In this document: positions 59,294 through 64,000 of the stretch, one piece after another
Layout: every line of letters starts with the position of its first letter
Numbering within the stretch: the stretch's first letter is position 1
NCBI RefSeq assembly: GCF_028693135.1
Contig: NZ_JAQUVZ010000016.1
Location: forward strand, 1-64,000
Reading direction: 5' to 3'
From: Methanosarcina sp.
GTDB taxonomy: Archaea; Halobacteriota; Methanosarcinia; Methanosarcinales; Methanosarcinaceae
DNA length: 64,000 bases
Translations under genes and position numbers: made by a program
The notes under the pieces: model-generated
Seen by the model: the letters and a program-made list of their open reading frames with translations, nothing else
Told to the model about the DNA's origin: nothing
The model's database searches: none

Positions 59294-60766
59294 ATGAGCA
59301 GAGAAGCGGCAGAAAAAAAAGGGAATATCGGAGAGAAAGAGGTAGAGGAAAATAGGGATGAGAAGGGAAAAACAGGAGTCTTCCCGTCTCAAAAAGTTAC
59401 AGAAGGTGTGGATGTCCTCCTCGGAGACCCAAAAAAAGCTGTGGTTAAGCTCTCTATTCCGATCATAGTTGCAATGTCCGTACAGACCATCTACAGCCTG
59501 ACCGATACCTTCTGGGTTGCAGGCCTGGGTGCGGATGCCCTTGCTGCGGTAGGGTTTGCCTTTCCTTTTTTCGTAATCCAGATGGCGCTTACGGGCGGGC
59601 TTGGAGTTGGAGGAGGAGCTGCGATTTCCCGGCGGATAGGGGCCAGGGACAAGGCAGGCGTGGATAACGTTGCAGTACACGCCTTTGTGATTATGTTTAT
59701 CCTCACAGTTGTCCTTACAGTTATCGGACTTACATTTGTAAAAGACCTCTTTATGTACAGTGGAGCCGGGAATACAACCGGGTTAGGGGTTTCATATGCC
59801 AGGGTTATCTTTGCAGGCAGTTTTGTGTTCTTTTTTACGAACGTTGCAAACTCTATTCTCCGGAGTGAAGGGGACTCAACGCGGGCCATGCAGTCCATGA
59901 TCCTGGGGTCTGTCCTGAACATAGTGCTTGACCCCATTTTCATATACACTCTGGGGCTTGGGGTTGCAGGGGCTGCTCTTGCGACTGTGATTTCTTTTGC
60001 CAGCTCGGGGCTGCTGATGTTCTACTGGTTTTTTGTTAAAAAGGACACCTATGTGACTTTCAGGTTCCATTCCTTCAAATTCGACAGAGCCATCGTCCGG
60101 GACATCTTCAGGGTAGGGATACCGTCATCGTTCGAGCAGGTTGCCCTGGCAATGACCGCCCTCCTCATGAACCTTATAATTGTCAATGTCAGCGGCACCG
60201 ATGGGGTTGCAATCTACGCCACAGGCTGGAGAGTCGCAAGCATTGCGGTTGCTCCCTTAATAGGAATTTCAATTTCCGTGGTCTCGATTAGCGGGGCTGC
60301 CTTCGGAGAGCTTAACTTTAAAAAAGCCCGGCAAGCCCTTATTTATGCAACAGAAATAGGCTTTCTGGTAGAAGCTGCCATAGGCATTGCTGTATACATA
60401 TTTGCCCCCCAGATTGCAGCCGTTTTTACACAGGCTGAAACTGCCGCCCGTATCGCTCCGGAACTTACAAGGCTCCTGAAAATTATGACGGTCTTCTACC
60501 CGGCGGTTACCTTCGGAATGCTCTCTGCCTCTCTCTTCCAGGGCGCAGGAAAAGGCACAAGTGCTCTTATTGCAACTCTTTTAAGAAGCCTGGTTATGAC
60601 TCCCCTTTTTGCTGTGCTCTTTGCTTACGAATACGGGTGGGGACTGCTTGGGGTCTGGTGGGGGCTGGTCGCGGGCACGGTTATAGGGTCGATGATTACT
60701 TTTGTGTGGGCTCAGGTTTACCTGAGATACATGATCCATGCTACAAAAACCGGGGAAAAATGTTGA
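59294..60766 (+). CDS. MATE-family efflux transporter (copy 1)
   Basis: A 490-residue twelve-helix antiporter. An acidic N-terminal tail (about 1-50, EVEENRDEKGK) precedes [49 protein letters not shown]; the central part (VQTIYSLTDTFWVAGLG) is the MATE signature. Both six-helix halves are complete; EGDSTRAMQSMILGSVLNIVLDPIFIY (core LNIVLDPIFIY) and FFQGAGKG-type SLFQGAGKGTSAL are conserved. It probably exports drugs or metabolites with Na+ or H+. A second copy lies at 62283, with a MarR gene and a TrmB-like gene between. The N-terminal tail is longer than in the other copy. Confidence 0.92.
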   Translation: MSREAAEKKGNIGEKEVEENRDEKGKTGVFPSQKVTEGVDVLLGDPKKAVVKLSIPIIVAMSVQTIYSLTDTFWVAGLGADALAAVGFAFPFFVIQMALTGGLGVGGGAAISRRIGARDKAGVDNVAVHAFVIMFILTVVLTVIGLTFVKDLFMYSGAGNTTGLGVSYARVIFAGSFVFFFTNVANSILRSEGDSTRAMQSMILGSVLNIVLDPIFIYTLGLGVAGAALATVISFASSGLLMFYWFFVKKDTYVTFRFHSFKFDRAIVRDIFRVGIPSSFEQVALAMTALLMNLIIVNVSGTDGVAIYATGWRVASIAVAPLIGISISVVSISGAAFGELNFKKARQALIYATEIGFLVEAAIGIAVYIFAPQIAAVFTQAETAARIAPELTRLLKIMTVFYPAVTFGMLSASLFQGAGKGTSALIATLLRSLVMTPLFAVLFAYEYGWGLLGVWWGLVAGTVIGSMITFVWAQVYLRYMIHATKTGEKC

Positions 60767-61179
60767 TTCCGCCTGGATGCCTGATACTTGCAGATATCTC
60801 CGATTAACTAATCACAAAATATAAATAAAACCTGTTCGTCATTTAGTTAGAAATTGAACAGTAAGAAAAGTGCATAGTAAGATTAAAGACAGTCGGGATT
60901 CGGATGATAAGATATAAATTAAAATCCAGTCAAACCCAGTAAGATTCGGTAAAACCCAACAAAAACAGTTAAACCCGATAAAGACCGGGAAACACACGCC
61001 AGAAACCAGTAAGAAAATTTAATCAAGCACGACTCGCAAAACAGAACTGCTGGATCAAAAACGCCTCACAAACAGATCCCTTACTACTATCGCTAGTTTT
61101 GCTACTATCCCTAGCTTTAACTATCCCTGGCTTTATCATCCGAATAATGACTGAAAAAAGCGCCTCACTGTGATAACCG
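60767..61179. other. Intergenic region before the MarR gene
   Basis: No gene. It contains short degenerate direct repeats (AACCCAGTAAGATTCGGT and similar at about 60935-61010; CTACTATCCCTAGCTTTA near 61085-61135). The ribosome site of the MarR gene is a weak GTGAT. Confidence 0.4.
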
Positions 61180-61638
61180 ATGAAAGAAGAAAGAATAAAA
61201 GAAACGGTAAAACTTCAGTTTGAAATGATCCATCTCTTCCATAAAAATTTTGCCAAAACCTTTCACCAGACAGGAAATAACCCATACAATCTCAACAAAA
61301 ATCAGAATAAGGTTATCCTGATTATAGGGACAGCAGGTGAGATTATGCCCACTACTCTTGGCAAGTGTCTGGACCTTCAGAAAGGGAGCCTGACCAGCAT
61401 GATAGATGCTCTGGAAAGAGAGGAGCTTGTCTACAGGAAAGGAGACCCGGGAGACCGGAGAAAGACCCTAGTTTCACTTACAGAAAAGGGGAAGGTTTAC
61501 AGAGACTGGTTCACAGAGGAGCTTGAAAAAAGTGCATCTGAAGTTATGAACCAGCTTGCTGAAGAAGATATTGTAGCCTATCAGGAAAGCCTGAAGACAA
61601 TACTCGGCACACTGAAGAAACTGGATGAAAGTGCCTGA
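61180..61638 (+). CDS. MarR-family transcriptional regulator (MATE locus)
   Basis: A 152-residue regulator. After MKEERIKETVKLQFEMIHLFH comes the dimer helix; then the winged helix: IMPTTLGKCLDLQKGSLTSMIDALEREELVYR (recognition KGSLTSMIDALER), and wing GDPGDRRKTLVSLTEKG with the DRR motif. The C-terminus is helical. It differs from the 43493 and 46150 copies and probably has other operators. Its position between two MATE genes on the same strand suggests control of drug efflux, a common MarR job. Confidence 0.88.
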   Translation: MKEERIKETVKLQFEMIHLFHKNFAKTFHQTGNNPYNLNKNQNKVILIIGTAGEIMPTTLGKCLDLQKGSLTSMIDALEREELVYRKGDPGDRRKTLVSLTEKGKVYRDWFTEELEKSASEVMNQLAEEDIVAYQESLKTILGTLKKLDESA

Positions 61639-61701
61639 AAAGGAAAAGCCCCCAGAAAACGATACTAGATAGATACTAGATAATATATACTGAGATCTGC
61701 A

Positions 61702-62031
61702 ATGTACACGGAGCTTATAGGCAAACTCCAGAAGTTAGGATTCACAGAAAACGAAGCGAAGATCTATATAGGGCTCCTGAGCCTGGGCGAGGCAACAGCA
61801 AGGGAAATCCATGAATTTACGCACGTTCCCAGGCCAAAGATTTATGCTACGCTGGAGAGAATGTCGAAAAAGAAGTATGTGGAAGTCATCGAAGGAACTC
61901 CAGCATATTTCAGGTGTATTGGTCCGGAGCAGCTGACCAAAAGGCTGAGAGACGAATTCCTTTTCTCCCTGAATAAAACATTGAAGGAACTTAATTCTGC
62001 AGGTTACGGGATAAAAAACAGGTTCTTTTAA
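61702..62031 (+). CDS. TrmB-type regulator, DNA-binding domain only
   Basis: A 109-residue protein that is essentially only the TrmB winged helix (LQKLGFTENEAKIYIGLLSLG, HVPRPKIYATLERMSKKKYVEV, and a terminal helix). Ordinary TrmB proteins run to 250 or more residues with an effector domain; none follows here before the TAA at 62029. Stand-alone TrmB-HTH proteins exist, but a truncated gene is also possible because the sequence after the stop is a repeat tract. It lies 63 bases after the MarR gene, likely co-transcribed. Confidence 0.8.
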   Translation: MYTELIGKLQKLGFTENEAKIYIGLLSLGEATAREIHEFTHVPRPKIYATLERMSKKKYVEVIEGTPAYFRCIGPEQLTKRLRDEFLFSLNKTLKELNSAGYGIKNRFF

Positions 62032-62040
62032 TTCCGGGTC

Positions 62041-62090
62041 TGAATCCCCTGAGCTCCTGAATCCCCTGAGCTCCTAATCCCCTGAGCTCC
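62041..62090. repeat. 17-bp tandem repeat, three copies
   Basis: TGAATCCCCTGAGCTCC occurs at 62041 and 62058, with a 16-bp variant at 62075. It lies between the TrmB-like gene and the 18-bp array. Confidence 0.9.
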
Positions 62091-62096
62091 TGAAAA

Positions 62097-62240
62097 GGAT
62101 TCCATTCCGGAATAGGATACTATTCCTGAAAAGGATACTATTCCTGAAAAGGATACTATTCCTGAAAAGGATACTATTCCTGAAAAGGATACTATTCCTG
62201 AAAAGGATACTATTCCTGAAAAGGATTCCATTCCTGAAAA
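62097..62240. repeat. 18-bp tandem repeat, eight copies, upstream of MATE copy 2
   Basis: GGATACTATTCCTGAAAA-type units start every 18 bases from 62097; the first and last carry TTCCATT in place of TACTATT. Because 18 is a multiple of 3, it reads open in several frames, including PEKDTI on the plus strand. That frame has an in-frame TAG before the array and ends at a TGA overlapping the MATE start codon. It has no start codon. Confidence 0.95.
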
Positions 62241-62282
62241 AGAGGGAACGGGAAAAAGACGTATTAAAAGGAAGATAACTAA

Positions 62283-63719
62283 ATGAAAACCAGAACAGCC
62301 ATAAATTCAAAACCCGTCAATCCTGAAAAAAGCCCAGAAACAAGAGGCGTAAAGATCCTTGAGGGAGACCCGAAAAAAGCCATTATCAAACTTGCAGTCC
62401 CGATGATTGTTGCGATGTCTGTCCAGACTCTTTACCAGCTGATAGATACTTTCTGGGTTTCAGGGCTTGGAGCGGATGCTCTTGCTGCAATGGGCTTCGT
62501 ATTCCCCTTCTTTTTCATAAGCATGGCTTTATCCAACGGGCTGGGGATAGGGGGAGGAGCAGCCATCTCCCGGAAGATAGGAGCACGGGATAAAGTAGGA
62601 GCAGATAACGTAGCCGTACACACAATTATAATGATGCTTCTGCTCGTTCTTATATTTACCATACCTTTCTATGTTTTTGCCCCCCAGATCTTCTCTCTGG
62701 CAGGAGCAGGGAGGACAACCGATCTCGCAGTAGCTTATGCGAGGGTGATATTCCTTGGGAGCATAGTCATATTTTTTACTAACGTAGCTAACTCCATCCT
62801 CAGAGCCGAAGGGGATTCAAACCGCGCAATGAAGGCAATGATCTATGGCGCAGTCCTGAATATTTTCCTTGACCCTATTTTTATATACACCTTTAAAATG
62901 GGAATTGCGGGCGCAGCCTGGGCAACCCTACTGTCTCTTGCAGTCTCTTCGGTTATGATGCTGAACTGGCTTTTTTTCAAAAAGGATACTTTCGTCTCCT
63001 TCGATTTTAAAGACTTCAGCTTTGAAAAAAATATTGTAAATGACATATTCAGGATAACAATCCCCGCCTCCGCTCAGCAGCTTTCTATGTCATTATCCAT
63101 GCTTGTCCTCAACCTTATTATTGTGAACGTGAGCAATACCGACGGAGTTGCTGTCTATTCCACTGGCTGGCGGGTTGCAACAATTGCAATTGCTCCCCTT
63201 ATAGGGATTGCAACAGCTGTGGTTTCGGTTTCTGGAGCCGCTTTTGGGGCGAAGGAATTTGAAAAAGCAGAAATTGCCCATACATATGCAATAAAACTGG
63301 GGCTCCTCATCGAAAGTGCGGTTGCTGTATTAACTTTCATCTTTGCCCCGCAGATTGCGGCCATATTCACGCAGACAGCAGACGCCGCCCATATTGCACC
63401 AGACCTTACCCACTTCCTGCGTGTTATCTGTATCTTCTACCCATCCGTTTCTCTCGGAATGCTCTCGACATCTTTCTTCCAGGGAGCAGGAAAAGGCATG
63501 AGCGCACTTACTGCAAACCTCCTGAGAACCATAGTATTTACCCCTATCTTTGCAGCTTTTTTCGCATTCAATCTGGACATGGGGCAGGTAGGTGCCTGGT
63601 GGGGAATTGTCATAGGCAATGCCATCGGAGCTGGAGTGACCTTTGTCTGGGCAAGGCTCTACCTCAACGCAATTCTGAAAACAAGACCTCTGAACAAACC
63701 TCTGGAACAGGGAGTTTGA
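62283..63719 (+). CDS. MATE-family efflux transporter (copy 2)
   Basis: A 478-residue transporter, collinear with copy 1 and similar throughout: [43 protein letters not shown], then [21 protein letters not shown], and [15 protein letters not shown]. The acidic lead is shorter (about 30 residues). AAAGGAAGAT precedes the ATG by 9 bases. It follows the TrmB-like gene across the repeat tracts. It presumably exports related compounds; the different upstream regulators suggest separate induction. Confidence 0.92.
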   Translation: MKTRTAINSKPVNPEKSPETRGVKILEGDPKKAIIKLAVPMIVAMSVQTLYQLIDTFWVSGLGADALAAMGFVFPFFFISMALSNGLGIGGGAAISRKIGARDKVGADNVAVHTIIMMLLLVLIFTIPFYVFAPQIFSLAGAGRTTDLAVAYARVIFLGSIVIFFTNVANSILRAEGDSNRAMKAMIYGAVLNIFLDPIFIYTFKMGIAGAAWATLLSLAVSSVMMLNWLFFKKDTFVSFDFKDFSFEKNIVNDIFRITIPASAQQLSMSLSMLVLNLIIVNVSNTDGVAVYSTGWRVATIAIAPLIGIATAVVSVSGAAFGAKEFEKAEIAHTYAIKLGLLIESAVAVLTFIFAPQIAAIFTQTADAAHIAPDLTHFLRVICIFYPSVSLGMLSTSFFQGAGKGMSALTANLLRTIVFTPIFAAFFAFNLDMGQVGAWWGIVIGNAIGAGVTFVWARLYLNAILKTRPLNKPLEQGV

Positions 63720-63859
63720 AAAGATCTTGGGGGAAGTAGTTTGGAAAAACGGTTTAATCACCACGGTGCATATGTTTATATAGTATGAATAGGCAATAGG
63801 ATACTGACTACCGGCTAAATAGAAAAAACATAAATTCAATGTTCAAAAGGTGAGCCAGA

Positions 63860-63994
63860 ATGAAAGAAACAGTTCCGCAAAAGCCTCTGAAACCAGTTTT
63901 GCACGGGTTCCTGCTTAAAGACCGCAAGATCGTCACATCCTCGAAGATAAGAGTCCTGAAGCTTTTTGGGCTTATGTCGACACAGGAAGCATAA
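63860..63994 (+). CDS. Small protein, 44 residues, unknown
   Basis: An ATG with GGTGA six to ten bases upstream opens a 44-codon frame: MKETVPQKPLKPVLHGFLLK, then a basic segment (DRKIVTSSKIRVLKLFG), ending TQEA and TAA at 63992-63994. A TATA-like TTTATATAG lies at 63775-63783. It may be a real small protein or the start of a disrupted gene; the window ends 6 bases later. Confidence 0.4.
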   Translation: MKETVPQKPLKPVLHGFLLKDRKIVTSSKIRVLKLFGLMSTQEA

Positions 63995-64000
63995 ATCTAA

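Noticed and set aside
62115-62286. Plus-strand PEKDTI repeat peptide leading into MATE copy 2
   Set aside because: There is an in-frame TAG upstream and no start codon within the tract, so translation is unlikely.
62028-62310. Two minus-strand frames with repeated Ser-Phe-Ser-Gly-Ile-Val or Phe-Arg-Asn-Ser-Ile-Leu units
   Set aside because: They are by-products of an 18-bp repeat that leaves several frames open; both lie opposite the gene order and have no start signals.

Overview
The window is chromosomal DNA of a methanogenic archaeon, almost certainly a Methanosarcina. The main evidence is an hdrA-hdrC-hdrB operon for a soluble CoB-CoM heterodisulfide reductase, surface proteins with PKD and PGF-pre-PGF type regions, archaeal TATA boxes, TrmB/HxlR/MarR-type regulators, an ADP-forming acyl-CoA synthetase subunit, small siroheme-reductase-like proteins, archaeal tRNAs without encoded CCA, and gene-poor A+T-rich spacers full of short tandem repeats. 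The species cannot be fixed from sequence alone.

Layout. 0-6.6 kb is an accessory edge: the right end of an IS1182-type insertion sequence, a NACHT-type STAND NTPase (possible defence gene), a membrane metal-dependent hydrolase, a flavin-binding protein, a MITE-like element and an orphan small gene. 6.6-10.75 kb holds hdrB, hdrC and hdrA on the minus strand. 11.3-12.8 kb holds two paralogous winged-helix regulators. 13.1-14.3 kb has tandem repeat arrays, two tRNA-Ile(GAU) genes and a tRNA-Ala(GGC) gene. 14.5-20.9 kb encodes a large beta-helix/PKD surface protein, a candidate structured RNA ahead of a DUF1648 (SdpI-like) membrane protein, three consecutive FKBP-type prolyl isomerases (one a lipoprotein) and an anchored OB-fold protein. 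20.9-24.7 kb encodes a sugar-nucleotidyltransferase, a UPF0104 flippase-like protein and a dolichol-kinase-like protein (envelope or glycan synthesis). 24.9-32.5 kb is a five-gene MoxR/DUF58/von Willebrand A cluster, followed by prephenate dehydratase.

33.9-42.2 kb is a redox-flavoured stretch: AhpD-like protein, hemerythrin, TrmB regulator, dicluster ferredoxin, CGGC protein, cupin, and two copies of a divergent module (small siroheme reductase-like protein plus HxlR regulator), then an acyl-CoA synthetase alpha subunit. 42.2-49 kb is scarred: a DUF169::glutamate-dehydrogenase fusion pseudogene, a fragment of a DUF356-like gene joined to a copy of the synthetase 3' end, a MarR paralogue with no start codon, an IS200/IS605-type relic and a frameshifted orphan gene. 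The same stretch holds an intact MarR gene and a flavoprotein-MFS operon, and the two divergent promoter regions share a GTTGC-N4-GCAAC palindrome.

49-56.3 kb encodes a PGF-pre-PGF type surface protein, a secreted rhodanese, a helix-turn-helix/membrane protein pair, and a lipid/glycan operon (UPF0104, glycosyltransferase, PAP2 phosphatase). 56.9-64 kb has a Kup potassium transporter and two MATE efflux genes with MarR- and TrmB-type regulators between them.

The best candidates for something undescribed are the duplicated siroheme-reductase/HxlR modules with near-leaderless promoters and start-codon palindromes, the three-way-junction RNA at 17.8 kb, the MarR operator family, and the HdrB subunit that has lost one conserved cluster-ligand cysteine.
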